The notes beneath the pieces are model-generated. The model saw only the letters and a list, made by a program, of their open reading frames with translations. It had not been told where the DNA came from and ran no database searches. 64,000 nucleotides of DNA from Pseudogracilibacillus auburnensis (GTDB taxonomy: Bacteria; Bacillota; Bacilli; Bacillales; Amphibacillaceae). The position numbers and the translations under genes were made by a program. The first letter of the stretch is position 1. Each line of letters opens with the position of its first letter. Where the stretch lies: the NCBI RefSeq assembly GCF_003201975.1, contig NZ_QJJQ01000009.1:89104-153103 (forward strand), read 5' to 3'. Below, piece after piece: positions 54,863-64,000 of the stretch.

Positions 54863-56338
54863 GTGGAAGAGAAAGAATTTAATAAAAGAATTACAAATGC
54901 AACAAAATGGTCATCACTAACGCAAGTAGTTTCTAAGATTATTACTCCATTAACTAATATGATATTAGCAAGGATTTTAGCTCCTGAGGCATTCGGTGTT
55001 ATAGCCACAATAACAATGATTATCAGTTTTACTGATATGTTTACTGATGCTGGTTTCCAAAAATATCTAGTACAACGTGAATTTAAAAATGTGAAGGATA
55101 AGTATCAAAGTGCAAATGTAGCTTTTTGGACAAATTTCATTCTGTCTCTTTTTTTATGGGCGATAATAATATTATTTAATAATCAAATAGCTATGCTAGT
55201 TGGGAACCCAGGTCTTGGTATTGTGATTGTTATAGCGTGTATTCAATTACCTTTAACATCTTTTTCTAGTATTCAAATGGCTTTGTATAGACGTAGTTTC
55301 GATTTTAAAACATTATTTACAGTTAGAATTATTGGGATTGTTATTCCATTTTTAGTTACTATACCTTTAGCATTCTTTGGTCTTAGTTATTGGTCTTTAA
55401 TAATTGGTATGATTTCTATGCAAATTTTTAATGCAATATTTTTGACACTTAAATCAAAATGGAAACCTAATTTATTTTATGATTTTAAAATTTTAAAACA
55501 AATGCTTTCTTTTAGTATTTGGTCCTTAATAGAGTCAATTTCTATTTGGTTCACAGTTTGGATTGATACATTAATTATTGGTTACTTTTTGAGTCAATAT
55601 TACTTAGGCCTTTATAAAACATCAACAATTATGGTTAACTCACTATTAGCGTTAGTTACAGCCGCTATTGTTCCAGTGTTATTTTCAACTTTATCTCGCT
55701 TACAAAATGATAATAATAAATTTAATAGTATGTATTTTAAGTTCCAAAGATTAGTTTCTGTTTTGGTATTTCCAATGGGTGTTGGTGTTTATTTATATAG
55801 TGACTTAGCCACACAATTAATGTTAGGTAATCAATGGAGTGAAGCAAGCAGCATTATTGGAATATGGGCTTTAACTAGTGCAATAATGATAGTATATGGT
55901 CAATTTTGCAGTGAAGTGTATCGTGCAAAAGGAAAGCCTAAGTTGTCCTTTTTAGCACAAGTGCTACATTTAATAGTGTTAGTACCTACAGTTATTATAG
56001 CTGCAAAATACGGATTTTGGCCACTTGTTTTTGCAAGATCTTGGATTAGAACGCAGTTTGTTGCTGTTCATCTAATCATCATGAAGCTTGTAATGAAAAT
56101 TTCTATATTTAAAACATTTATTAATGTATTACCAACTATGATTTCTGTATTAGTAATGGGTCTATTTGGTTATCTTTTGATAAAAGTAAGTGATAACGTG
56201 CTATGGAGTATAATATCGATTTTTTTATGTGCACTCATTTATTTTGGTGTTTTATTCTTGTTTCCTAAAATGAGAAAAGAAATAATGAGTTTGGGGAAAG
56301 GAGTATTGCCGCAAAAGGTTTCAAAAAATAGAAGTTGA
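54863..56338 (+). CDS. polysaccharide flippase (Wzx, MOP superfamily)
   Basis: A 491-residue protein with 14 hydrophobic helices in the MOP/WzxC pattern. It opens ITNATKWSSLTQVVSKIITPLTNMILARILAPEAFGVIATITMI, the usual first two helices, and has WSLIIGMISMQIF and VFPMGVGVYLYSD. It turns lipid-linked repeat units to the outer face for the polymerase. GTG start behind AAAGGAG. It is the last of the AT-rich block. Confidence 0.92.
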   Translation: MEEKEFNKRITNATKWSSLTQVVSKIITPLTNMILARILAPEAFGVIATITMIISFTDMFTDAGFQKYLVQREFKNVKDKYQSANVAFWTNFILSLFLWAIIILFNNQIAMLVGNPGLGIVIVIACIQLPLTSFSSIQMALYRRSFDFKTLFTVRIIGIVIPFLVTIPLAFFGLSYWSLIIGMISMQIFNAIFLTLKSKWKPNLFYDFKILKQMLSFSIWSLIESISIWFTVWIDTLIIGYFLSQYYLGLYKTSTIMVNSLLALVTAAIVPVLFSTLSRLQNDNNKFNSMYFKFQRLVSVLVFPMGVGVYLYSDLATQLMLGNQWSEASSIIGIWALTSAIMIVYGQFCSEVYRAKGKPKLSFLAQVLHLIVLVPTVIIAAKYGFWPLVFARSWIRTQFVAVHLIIMKLVMKISIFKTFINVLPTMISVLVMGLFGYLLIKVSDNVLWSIISIFLCALIYFGVLFLFPKMRKEIMSLGKGVLPQKVSKNRS

Positions 56339-56523
56339 TGTAGAATAGTTTTGCGCCATTCCCCTGCTATATTAAAGCAGTAAAGTGATTAGTGCCTATC
56401 TAAATTTGCAATGGTGAATATTTTCTTATTTAAAGTATTGGAATGTATAATTCGTAAAACTTTAAAGATTATTTTCAAGTGTATCAAATATGTTGATGAA
56501 CTATTAAGTTTAAGGAGTAAACC

Positions 56524-57555
56524 ATGAGTGATAAAACATTAAATACAACTAAAACATATCTTATAACAGGTGCGGCAGGATTTATAGGATCCTTCTTGTC
56601 TAAAAAACTATTAGAACAAGGATGCCAAGTAATTGGTATTGATAATCTAAATGATTATTATGACATCAATTTAAAACAAGCACGATTTGATCTTTTAAAA
56701 TCTTATAAGAACTTCACTTTTATTAAAGGTGATATTGCTGAAAAGTCACAGTTGACGGATGTTTTCGCTAAATACAAGCCAAACTTTGTAGTGAATTTAG
56801 CTGCACAAGCGGGAGTCCGTTATTCCATAGAGAATCCCGATGTATATATTCAAAGCAACATCATAGGCTTTTATAATATCCTAGAAGCTTGTAGACATCA
56901 TCCTGTAGAACATTTAGTTTATGCATCTTCTAGCTCTGTCTATGGTGCAAATAAAAAGGTTCCTTTTGAAGAAACTGACTTTGTTGATAATCCTGTATCT
57001 TTATATGCATCTACCAAAAAATCAAATGAATTAATGGCTCATACCTATAGTCATCTATACAACATTCCTGCAACAGGTTTACGTTTCTTTACGGTTTATG
57101 GACCGATGGGAAGACCAGATATGGCCTATTTCGGATTTGCAGATAAGTATTTCGCTGGTGAACCGATTAAAATATTTAACAATGGTGATTTTGATAATGA
57201 CTTATATCGTGATTTTACATATATAGATGATATAGTTACAGGGATTGAGCGCTTGTTAACCAACCCACCATCAAAGAGTGAAGGTGCACCCCATCGAGTC
57301 TTTAATATCGGAAATAATAATCCAGAAAAACTTATGGATTTCATACATGCTTTAGAAAAAGCGTTAAGTAACGCAACTGGAAGAAAAGTAGAGTTTGAAA
57401 AGATCTATGAACCTATTAAACCAGGTGATGTACCAGCTACATATGCGTCTACTGATTTATTGTATGAAGCTGTTGGATTTAAACCAGAAACGTCAATTGA
57501 AGAAGGTCTACAGAAATTTGCTGATTGGTATGTTGATTACTATAACGTAAAATAA
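56524..57555 (+). CDS. NAD-dependent epimerase, UDP-glucuronate 4-epimerase type
   Basis: A 343-residue short-chain dehydrogenase. [23 protein letters not shown] binds NAD; the Ser and Tyr-x3-Lys residues are in ASSSSVYGA and [16 protein letters not shown]. The [20 protein letters not shown] and [15 protein letters not shown] stretches are those of UDP-glucuronate 4-epimerases (CapI/LpsL). It turns UDP-glucuronate, the product of Ugd encoded just downstream, into UDP-galacturonate. ATG behind AAGGAG. Confidence 0.9.
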   Translation: MSDKTLNTTKTYLITGAAGFIGSFLSKKLLEQGCQVIGIDNLNDYYDINLKQARFDLLKSYKNFTFIKGDIAEKSQLTDVFAKYKPNFVVNLAAQAGVRYSIENPDVYIQSNIIGFYNILEACRHHPVEHLVYASSSSVYGANKKVPFEETDFVDNPVSLYASTKKSNELMAHTYSHLYNIPATGLRFFTVYGPMGRPDMAYFGFADKYFAGEPIKIFNNGDFDNDLYRDFTYIDDIVTGIERLLTNPPSKSEGAPHRVFNIGNNNPEKLMDFIHALEKALSNATGRKVEFEKIYEPIKPGDVPATYASTDLLYEAVGFKPETSIEEGLQKFADWYVDYYNVK

Positions 57556-57575
57556 AAGCAAGGATGTGGTTAAAA

Positions 57576-58742
57576 ATGAAAATCGCAGTCGCCGGCACTG
57601 GCTATGTCGGTCTTTCTAACGCCGTTCTGTTAGCCCAACACAATGAAGTCGTCGCGTTAGATATTATCGAAGAAAAAGTCGATATGATTAATAACAAGAA
57701 GTCACCGATAGCAGATAATGAAATTGAGGAATTTCTTACTACGAAAGATTTAAACTTAAAAGCAACGACTGATCCTGAAGAAGCTTTTACAGATGCGGAA
57801 TTTATTATTATCTCTACGCCGACAAATTATGATCCTGAAAAAGACTATTTTGATACAAGTTCAGTTGAAACGGTTATTGAAAATGTTTTATCTATTAACC
57901 CACGCGCGACAATGGTCATCAAATCAACGATTCCAGTAGGGTATATAGAAGCAGTGAGCAAAAAATTTATGACGAATAATATTATGTTTTCACCAGAGTT
58001 TTTACGTGAAGGGCAAGCGTTGTATGACAATCTGCATCCATCACGAATTATTGTTGGTGAACGATCAGAACGTGCAAAAAAGTTTGCTCAACTACTTGCT
58101 GAAGGCGCAATTAAGAAGGATATTCCAATGCTCTTTACTGATTCTACGGAAGCTGAGGCAATTAAGCTGTTCGCAAATACGTACTTGGCAATGCGTGTGT
58201 CTTTCTTTAACGAATTAGATACATATGCGGAATTAAAGGGACTTGATACGAAACAAATTGTGGAAGGCATTGGGTTTGATCCTCGAATTGGTGATCATTA
58301 CAATAACCCATCGTTCGGATATGGGGGCTACTGCTTACCGAAAGATACAAAGCAACTTTTGGCTAACTTTAAAGATGTGCCGAACAATATCATTACGGCA
58401 ATTGTCGATGCGAATGATACGAGAAAAGATCATATTGCAAATAGGATTTTAGCACGTAACCCTGAGATTGTTGGGATTTATCGTTTAACGATGAAGACAG
58501 GTTCGGATAACTTCAGACAATCTGCCATCCAAGGAGTTATTGATCGTATCAAAGACAAAGGCATTGAAGTTGTTGTGTATGAACCTGTTTTAGATGCAGA
58601 AGAATTTGATGGAATTCGCGTTGTGAAGGATTTCAATGAATTTAAAGAGATTAGTGATGTGATCGTCGCTAATCGCCTTGATGAAGAGATTAAAGATGTT
58701 AGAGATAAAGTATATACGAGAGACTTATTTAGTAGGGACTAG
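57576..58742 (+). CDS. ugd: UDP-glucose 6-dehydrogenase
   Basis: A 388-residue UDP-sugar dehydrogenase of the short (streptococcal HasB/E. coli Ugd) type. [22 protein letters not shown] binds [27 protein letters not shown] and the catalytic cysteine in [12 protein letters not shown] (C253) are intact. It oxidises UDP-glucose to UDP-glucuronate and is a known class of BY-kinase target. The ATG at 57576 follows AAGGATGTGG; the ATG at 57564 lies within that site. It is 20 bp after the epimerase gene. Confidence 0.93.
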   Translation: MKIAVAGTGYVGLSNAVLLAQHNEVVALDIIEEKVDMINNKKSPIADNEIEEFLTTKDLNLKATTDPEEAFTDAEFIIISTPTNYDPEKDYFDTSSVETVIENVLSINPRATMVIKSTIPVGYIEAVSKKFMTNNIMFSPEFLREGQALYDNLHPSRIIVGERSERAKKFAQLLAEGAIKKDIPMLFTDSTEAEAIKLFANTYLAMRVSFFNELDTYAELKGLDTKQIVEGIGFDPRIGDHYNNPSFGYGGYCLPKDTKQLLANFKDVPNNIITAIVDANDTRKDHIANRILARNPEIVGIYRLTMKTGSDNFRQSAIQGVIDRIKDKGIEVVVYEPVLDAEEFDGIRVVKDFNEFKEISDVIVANRLDEEIKDVRDKVYTRDLFSRD

Positions 58743-58755
58743 ATAGATTGAAATG

Positions 58756-58787
58756 AAAGACCTGTGATGGAGTTGCAGGTCTTTTTT
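58756..58787 (+). terminator. terminator at the end of the exopolysaccharide locus
   Basis: AAAGACCTG, 11 bases, CAGGTCTTT and more T. It starts 13 bp after the ugd stop. Confidence 0.88.
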
Positions 58788-58852
58788 GGCAGATAAAACT
58801 TTTATTACATAAGTACAACTAAGGCTTGGCGAGAAGCCAAGCTTTAAAAATA
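58787..58852. repeat. fragment of the MITE-like element
   Basis: GGCAGATAAAACTT, then TACATAAGTACAACTAAGGC, follows the same order as the interior of copy A at about 6877-6935 (GGCAGCTAAGAAAG, GCATAAGTGCAACTAGGGC). No terminal repeats remain. Confidence 0.6.
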
Positions 58853-58878
58853 ATGAATAAATCGATGGAGGTATATCG

Positions 58879-60617
58879 TTGAACTGGCAAACTGAACATG
58901 AAAGATGGCTACATTTTCCCGAGTTAAATCAAGAACTTAGACAACAACTACAAGCAATAGGCGACCAAAGTGAGTTAGAGGATTGTTTTTACAAGCATTT
59001 AGAATTTGGAACGGGTGGGATGCGCGGCATCATTGGCCCTGGAACGAATCGGATGAATATCTATACGATTCGTAAAGCGGCAGAAGGATTAGCGCGTTTT
59101 ATTGTGCAACATGGGGATGAAGCAAAAAATCGTGGTGTCGTCATTGCATACGACTCGCGCCACAAGTCGGCTGCATTTGCAATGGAAGCAGCAAAAACGC
59201 TCGGTTACCACGGGATTCAAGTGTATGTTTTTGAAAGTCTTCGAACGACTCCAGAATTATCTTTTGCTGTGCGTTATTTACATGCATTTAGCGGGATTGT
59301 TATTACGGCAAGTCATAATCCGGCTGCATATAACGGGTTTAAAGTGTATGGGGAGGATGGTGCTCAATTTGCATCAGAAGACGCGGATGTGGTAGTTGCT
59401 AAAGTAAATGAGGTCGAAAATGAGTTAACGATTCCAGTTAGTGAGGAAGCGGTGTTAAAGGAAGCGGGACTACTTGAAATCATTGGCGAAACAGTGGACC
59501 AAGCTTATTTAAAGCAATTAGAGTCGTTAATCGTAAAACGCGACGTGATCGATCAAGTTGCAGAAGATTTTACTATTGTGTATACTCCCCTCCATGGAAC
59601 AGGGAATATACCAGTTAGAAAAGGACTTAAGGCAGTTGGATTTGAGCATGTCCATGTAGTGAATGAACAAGAACATGCAGATGGAGGTTTTCCTACGGTG
59701 AAATATCCTAATCCAGAAGATCCAGCAGCATTTTCTTTAGCAATGGAGTATGGAAAAAAGCTTGGAGCGGATATCTTACTTGCGACAGATCCGGATGCAG
59801 ACCGGGTTGGAGTTGCCGTGCAAGCGGACGGGGATTATAAGCTACTCACAGGAAACCAAATTGGTGCATTATTACTTCACTATTTAATTACACAAAAGAA
59901 AAATGACCTACCTAAAGGCGCAACAGTGCTTAAAACAATTGTAACTTCTGAACTAGGACGGGATATCGCCGCTGCTCACGGAATTGAAACGATTGATACG
60001 TTAACAGGCTTTAAATACATTAGTGAAAAGATTAGAGAGTTTGAAGCCCAGGGTGATCGCTCGTTTTTATTAGGGTATGAAGAAAGCTATGGTTATTTGA
60101 TTGGTGATTTTGTCCGTGATAAAGATGCGGTGCAAACTTGTTTGTTGCTTGCGGAAGTTGCTGCATATTATAAGGTGAAAAAGATGACATTGCTCGATGC
60201 GCTCAGTGAAATTTTCAAAGAGTACGGATACTATTTAGAAGGATTGGAGTCACTCACCTTAGAAGGAAGAGAAGGTGTGGAGAAAATAGCAGCGATCATG
60301 AGTGATTTTCGTGAGAATCCACCTATGCATTTGCGGGAAGGCGAGTTCTAATTCGTGAAGATTATGCGAGTAGTGAACGCGTTTATGTTGAGGACGGTAT
60401 GGATGGAAGGACGGGAATTATTGAGCTTCCAAATTCGAATGTATTGAAGTACAAGCTTGAGGGCGGGGCATGGGTGTGTGTGCGGCCGTCTGGAACGGAG
60501 CCGAAAATTAAGTTTTATTTTGGCGTGAAGGAAGAGACTGCAGAGGCAAGTGAGCAGGTGTTGAAGGAAGTGGTGGAGGAAGTGATGGGGAGAGTATCGG
60601 TAATGAGTACGGTTTAA
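58879..60617 (+). pseudogene. pgcA: alpha-phosphoglucomutase, single-base frameshift near the C-terminus
   Basis: The frame runs intact for about 483 codons: [18 protein letters not shown], the active-site serine in [15 protein letters not shown] (S145), and the metal loop TDPDADRVG (D304, D306, D308). Near 60325 one base is missing, the frame drifts and stops at 60351. The rest, DYASSERVYVEDGMDG and the phosphate-binding VRPSGTEPKIKF, follows in another frame to 60617. Adding one base gives 579 residues, the size of Bacillus PgcA. The partial copy at 63.5-64 kb keeps the base. PgcA makes glucose-1-phosphate for GtaB. TTG start behind GGAGGT. Confidence 0.88.
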
Positions 60618-60631
60618 AATAAGGTAATGAT

Positions 60632-60682
60632 AAAATCCCTGAATCAAAGGAGAGAAGATCTTTGGCTCGGGGATTTTTGTTT
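60632..60682 (+). terminator. terminator after pgcA
   Basis: AAAATCCC-GA and CAAAG pair with CTTTG and TC-GGGATTTTT in a two-part stem with a 10-base loop. Confidence 0.75.
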
Positions 60683-60974
60683 TAAATCTAGTTTTGCAAA
60701 GTTAAATATTTTTCATTGCATAACCCTGACTTTTATTTTGCATTACTTTCAATAATTGCATTTATCAAAAGAAATGTGACTAGTGACTTTATCAATACTA
60801 CTAGAATGTTAAGTGAAGAATATAATTTTACTTAAAGCAAAAATATAATACAAACTCTGCCTTTAAATCAATATATAGAATAAAAAACATATAATAAGCA
60901 CTATATATTGACTATGGTGATTGTGAGTGTATAATTACTAGTAATGATACATATGTTCCATGTTTGTCGAATGA
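60683..60974 (+). promoter_or_regulatory. AT-rich leader with a sigma-A promoter
   Basis: TTGACT at 60908, 16 bases, TATAAT at 60930, 40 bp before the remnant ORF. The rest of the stretch shows nothing. Confidence 0.55.
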
Positions 60975-61337
60975 GTGAGAAGGAAATTGAATCAGCTTCC
61001 CAAATATTATAAGATTTGCGTAATCTATTCCCGAATTAGTGGTGAAATGAAGTCAGAGAGATTGGTTCAAGCCGAAGAAATGCTAGAAAATATGGCAAAT
61101 AAAGAAATGAAATTTGGTAAATGGTTTATACAGCAATTAAAGAATTTGAAGCATGTTTCAATTGATGAAAAGGTACATGATGGTGATATGATTTTAGATA
61201 ATAAATGTAAAGTAGTAGCAACACCAAGATATACCACCAGGCATATTTCATTATATTTTCCAAGTTTAAAAAGTGTAATTACAGGTTATGCAGCTGCTAA
61301 GGAGAATCATGAATTAGTTATTGCTAATCCACAATAA
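60975..61337 (+). pseudogene. remnant of a metallo-beta-lactamase-fold hydrolase
   Basis: A 120-residue frame. Its second half, VVATPRYTTRHISLYFPSLKSVITGYAAAKENHELVIANPQ, lines up with the common MBL stretch in which HTPGH and a GDA motif bind metal. Here HTPGH has become YTTRH and GDA has become GYA, so at least two metal ligands are gone, and both ends of a normal MBL protein are missing. I infer a decayed gene. A functional non-enzymatic small protein cannot be excluded since a promoter is present. Confidence 0.6.
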
Positions 61338-61441
61338 CACCCAGGTATAATACAATAGATCTTCAATAAACGCGCAATTCAGGAATAAGAAATTGTGCTT
61401 TTTTGTTCTATTCCTTTTCAAGTAATTAATCGGGGGAAATT

Positions 61442-61570
61442 ATAAATACTATAATCTTTGCTATTCTTCTTTTAAGTAGTAGTAGCTTGATTCTATTTCG
61501 TCTTTTAAAAAACAAAAAAATATTTTCTGATTTTGCAACTTTTTATATGGCTGTTTCGTGGATAGGTTGA
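61442..61570 (+). CDS. possible 42-residue membrane peptide without usual start codon
   Basis: A short open frame reads NTIIFAILLLSSSSLILFRL, then LKNKKIFSDFATFY and MAVSWIG, i.e. one membrane helix plus a basic tail. A CGGGGG run lies 5 bp before ATA at 61442, where ATG would be expected. It ends 14 bp before the sigma factor start and would overlap that gene's promoter. Low confidence. Confidence 0.25.
   Translation: MNTIIFAILLLSSSSLILFRLLKNKKIFSDFATFYMAVSWIG
61534..61559 (+). promoter_or_regulatory. ECF-type promoter of the sigma operon
   Basis: TGCAAC, 17 bases, CGT. This matches the AAC/CGT pattern of ECF promoters and lies just upstream of an ECF sigma gene, as expected for autoregulation. 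Confidence 0.5.
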
Positions 61571-61583
61571 AGGGGGGAAGGCG

Positions 61584-62075
61584 GTGGATTTAGATGAGGC
61601 GTTTGAAGCTTATGTAGATGATCTATATCGATACTTGTTTTCCCTTTCAAAAAATCACCATACAGCAGAGGATTTAGTTCAGGAGACGTTTTACCGGGCG
61701 TATCTTCAGCTGATGGAAGATGACATAAACCATATTAAACCTTGGTTGTTTAAAGTGGCCTATCATGCTTTTATCGATTTTATCAGAAAACATAAACGAC
61801 TAGTCATTACCGATGGGGTACATAATCAAATCAGCATGAAATCACCGGAAGTTGATCTTTTAGAGAAGGAAGGGTTTGCCGCACTCATGAACGATATTCA
61901 TTCATTGAAGGATACCGAAATGCATGCACTTGTTCTTTGTGACTTGCATCATTTGAGTTTAAAAGAAGCGGCTGAAATTCTTCAATTAAATCTAAATACG
62001 CTGAAGAGCCATTTATCAAGGGGAAGGAAAAAGGTGGTTGAAAGGGTGAAGGATAGGAGGAGGCAGGATGGATAA
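61584..62075 (+). CDS. ECF RNA polymerase sigma factor
   Basis: A 163-residue sigma-70 family factor. Region 2 spans about 5-70 (LYRYLFSLSKNHHTAEDLVQETFYRAYLQL, KPWLFKVAYHAFIDFIRKHKR) and region 4 about 100-155 (LHHLSLKEAAEILQLNLNTLKSHLSRGRKKV). It is nearest in look to the SigM/SigY group. GTG start behind AGGGGGGAAGG. It overlaps the anti-sigma gene by 8 bp, which ensures paired synthesis. Surface stress is the likely trigger. Confidence 0.9.
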   Translation: MDLDEAFEAYVDDLYRYLFSLSKNHHTAEDLVQETFYRAYLQLMEDDINHIKPWLFKVAYHAFIDFIRKHKRLVITDGVHNQISMKSPEVDLLEKEGFAALMNDIHSLKDTEMHALVLCDLHHLSLKEAAEILQLNLNTLKSHLSRGRKKVVERVKDRRRQDG

Positions 62076-63090
62076 AAAGCAAAAACAAAACGATGAGGAA
62101 TTTTATCAATCTTTTTTAAACGAATCGATGCAGGACTACGCAAAAAACCACAAGGTGCCGGAAGAGAATCAAAAACGGCTGATTAATGCGGGCAGAAACC
62201 ATGCGCTAAAGACAAACATTATGATCACTCTAGCTATCTTACTATTAATTGTGCCGGTGCTCACCTTAAGTAGCTATTTGTATTACGCGATTGGCGGAAA
62301 AGCGAACCATTTAATTGATATCACCACAAAAACTATTTATGTAACTGAACCGAACATGAGTTTAGAAGAGATGGAGTTAGAAGAGGATATCGGATTTTTT
62401 ACGATGAATATTTATTTTGATGTGTTTAAGCGGATTGGGAAAGAGGATTATAAAGCGGGGGAATACTCTATTCTTATTGCGCTGGATAAGCCAAATTTTC
62501 CTGAGCGTGATATGAAGCTTGAGAGGCCGCTTCCCATTACAGGGGACATGGAGACAGATATGCTTTATCATCCAGACGGGCCATATGGCAAAAAAGTCAA
62601 TTCGGACTGGGATATTCTCGAGCACCTTCCGGATGGAACGGTAGGGGAGATTTATCTTTCTTTGAATCATTTAATAAAGCCGGAGGAGCTTGAAAATCAG
62701 TTCGGGAACAAGGTCGAGGTAAGATGGGTAGCCGTTGATACGGGGCTTGAGGATAAGAACTTATATGAAGCGGGATATTCAGTTGCGCCAATCGGCTATC
62801 CGCTACAGGTCGACACCAGCACATGGTCACCATTTAATGGAGAAAAATCAAATGAGGAGGTATTTTTAGATATTTTAAAATTCCTTACTAAGGATGAAAA
62901 AACAGCCGAGAAAATATCGCGGGCAAGATCTTTAGCTTTAAAAGAAAGAATCTCTTACATTGAGAAAAATGGAATCCAAGTCTATGGAGCAGTTGTCACC
63001 GGACCAACTTCGGAATTAAGAAAACTGAAAGATAATGATCTAATTAAAGTCATGAAGGTGGGGGAAATGAAGCTATGGAACTGGAAATAA
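62068..63090 (+). CDS. membrane anti-sigma factor (YhdL-like)
   Basis: A 340-residue protein. Residues 1-48 are cytosolic and should hold the sigma factor (FYQSFLNESMQDYAKNHKVPEENQKRLI). One transmembrane helix follows (IMITLAILLLIVPVLTLSSYLYY, about 51-73). A large extracytoplasmic part matches the sigma regulator N/C domains of YhdL-type proteins (ITTKTIYVTEPNMSLEEMEL, later VRWVAVDTGLED). It binds the ECF factor until a surface signal acts. ATG behind AGGAGGCAGG. Confidence 0.85.
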   Translation: MDKKQKQNDEEFYQSFLNESMQDYAKNHKVPEENQKRLINAGRNHALKTNIMITLAILLLIVPVLTLSSYLYYAIGGKANHLIDITTKTIYVTEPNMSLEEMELEEDIGFFTMNIYFDVFKRIGKEDYKAGEYSILIALDKPNFPERDMKLERPLPITGDMETDMLYHPDGPYGKKVNSDWDILEHLPDGTVGEIYLSLNHLIKPEELENQFGNKVEVRWVAVDTGLEDKNLYEAGYSVAPIGYPLQVDTSTWSPFNGEKSNEEVFLDILKFLTKDEKTAEKISRARSLALKERISYIEKNGIQVYGAVVTGPTSELRKLKDNDLIKVMKVGEMKLWNWK

Positions 63091-63392
63091 ACAATATGAG
63101 CAAAGGAAAACAAAGAAAATTGCCAACCATTTCGGGATTTCTATCCTTCCTGATCGCTCTTATGGCGCTGGCGGGGATTAATGTTGCATTATTAATTGAT
63201 ATCGATGATTTTCCGGAAATGTTTCTCATCACCCTTCCGATTGTTGGTTTTTTTTTAGGGTTGTTTGGGTTGATTACATCCAAAAGATCGAGATTATATG
63301 CACTTTGGGGAATAGGGATTAGTTTGTTTATTTTAGTCTTTACATTTTTAATGATCGGGATATCTTGGGTGGGGATTAATCCGAAGCCTTGA
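63075..63392 (+). CDS. small membrane protein of the sigma operon
   Basis: A 105-residue protein with three hydrophobic helices (FLSFLIALMALAGINVALLI, FLITLPIVGFFLGLFGLI, LWGIGISLFILVFTFLMIGI). It overlaps the anti-sigma gene by 16 bp, so it is a third member of the operon. It may assist the anti-sigma factor; YhdK, paired with YhdL in B. subtilis, is also a small multi-helix protein, so a similar role is likely. ATG at 63075, with ATG at 63096 as alternative. Confidence 0.72.
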   Translation: MELEINNMSKGKQRKLPTISGFLSFLIALMALAGINVALLIDIDDFPEMFLITLPIVGFFLGLFGLITSKRSRLYALWGIGISLFILVFTFLMIGISWVGINPKP

Positions 63393-63470
63393 TATATTAA
63401 TGGGAATTAAAAGCTTATTAAGCAAAAGGGTGCGATTGTTGAGTATTTAATTACTAATAATCACTATTTA

Positions 63471-64000
63471 ATTACACAAAAGAAAAATGACCTACCTAAA
63501 GGTGCAACAGTGCTTAAACCAATTGTAACTTCCGAACTAGGACGGGATATCGCCGCTGCTCACGGAATTGAAACGATTGATACGTTAACAGGCTTTAAAT
63601 ACATTAGTGAAAAGATTAGAGAGTTTGAAGCCCAGAGCGATCGCTCGTTTTTATTAGGGTATGAAGAAAGCTATGGTTATTTGATTGGTGATTTTGTCCG
63701 TGATAAAGATGCAGTGCAAACTTGTCTGTGGCTTGCGGAGGTTGCTGCCTATTATAAGGCGAAAAAGATGACATTGCTCGATGCGCTCAGTGAAATTTTC
63801 AAAGAGTACGCATACTATTTAGAAGGATTGGAGTCACTCACCTTAGAAGGAAGAGAAGGTGTGGAGAAAATAGCAGCGATCATGAGTGATTTTCGTGAGA
63901 ATCCACCTGTTGAATTTGTGGGAAGGCGAGTTCTAGTGCGTGAAGATTATACGAATAGTGAACGAGTTTATGTTGAGGACGGTATGGATGGAAGGACGGA
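63471..64000 (+). pseudogene. pgcA: 5'-truncated second copy of pgcA, running off the window
   Basis: From CACTATTTAATTACAC at 63472 to the window end this matches 59878-60419 of the first copy at roughly 96-97 percent identity by eye. It lacks the first 333 codons, including active-site serine and metal loop, and no start codon or ribosome site precedes it. The frame is open through to the end, and it reads PPVEFVGRRVLVRE where the first copy is frameshifted. Several changes are non-synonymous (KTIV to KPIV, LLLAE to LWLAE, YGYYL to YAYYL). The duplicated segments flank the ECF operon as direct repeats about 3.6 kb apart. Confidence 0.9.

Overview
The window is chromosomal DNA of a low-GC Gram-positive bacterium of the order Bacillales (Bacillaceae or Planococcaceae type). 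The evidence is the strong AGGAGG-type ribosome binding sites, frequent TTG and GTG starts, the B. subtilis-like exopolysaccharide genes (ywqC/D/E, epsC/N/L/M, gtaB, pgcA), LytG- and NlpC-type wall hydrolases and an ECF sigma/anti-sigma pair. I saw no rRNA, tRNA, CRISPR array or phage genes.

Layout. 1-9.7 kb: an omega-aminotransferase and a GabD-like dehydrogenase behind a near-perfect sigma-54 promoter, then a repeat-rich spacer, a GNAT acetyltransferase, an APC permease and an M20 amidohydrolase. 8.6-18.2 kb: a carboxylate island. On the minus strand lie two TctC binding proteins, TctB, TctA and a Gfo/Idh oxidoreductase. Divergently lie an IclR regulator, a CaiB-type CoA-transferase and an HMG-CoA-lyase-like enzyme. 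Import, CoA activation and C-C cleavage of a branched hydroxy-diacid such as 3-hydroxy-3-methylglutarate is a reasonable reading. 18.8-28.6 kb: a metallo-beta-lactamase-fold hydrolase, a new 41-residue ORF, DUF3870, an AEC transporter, a NERD protein without a usual start codon, LytG-like glucosaminidase, a polysaccharide deacetylase lipoprotein, a mini-thioredoxin and a Cys-rich MarR regulator. 28.7-37.2 kb: glyA, a LysR regulator divergent from serC, a MOSC protein, a frameshifted Rpn nuclease and a LysM-NlpC/P60 protein.

37.9-58.7 kb is an exopolysaccharide locus, all on the plus strand: tyrosine-kinase control module (ywqC, ywqD, ywqE), the N,N'-diacetylbacillosamine set (epsC, epsN, epsM, epsL), gtaB, glycosyltransferases, wecB beside a decayed wecC, polymerase, TupA-like ATP-grasp protein, flippase, UDP-glucuronate epimerase and ugd. 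58.9-64 kb holds a pgcA with a one-base frameshift, an MBL-fold remnant, an ECF sigma factor with its anti-sigma factor, and a 5'-truncated second pgcA copy that runs off the window and keeps the frame where the first copy lost it.

The most unusual feature is a dispersed family of intergenic arrays, seen at seven places. A short word, TGCG followed by G/T/C and AA, recurs every 20 or 21 bp (two turns of DNA), up to 18 times in a row, with the spacers much less conserved between loci. I do not recognise this family. A second family is a MITE-like element with TGTTCAAAAAG terminal inverted repeats, present as two bounded copies and as fragments.
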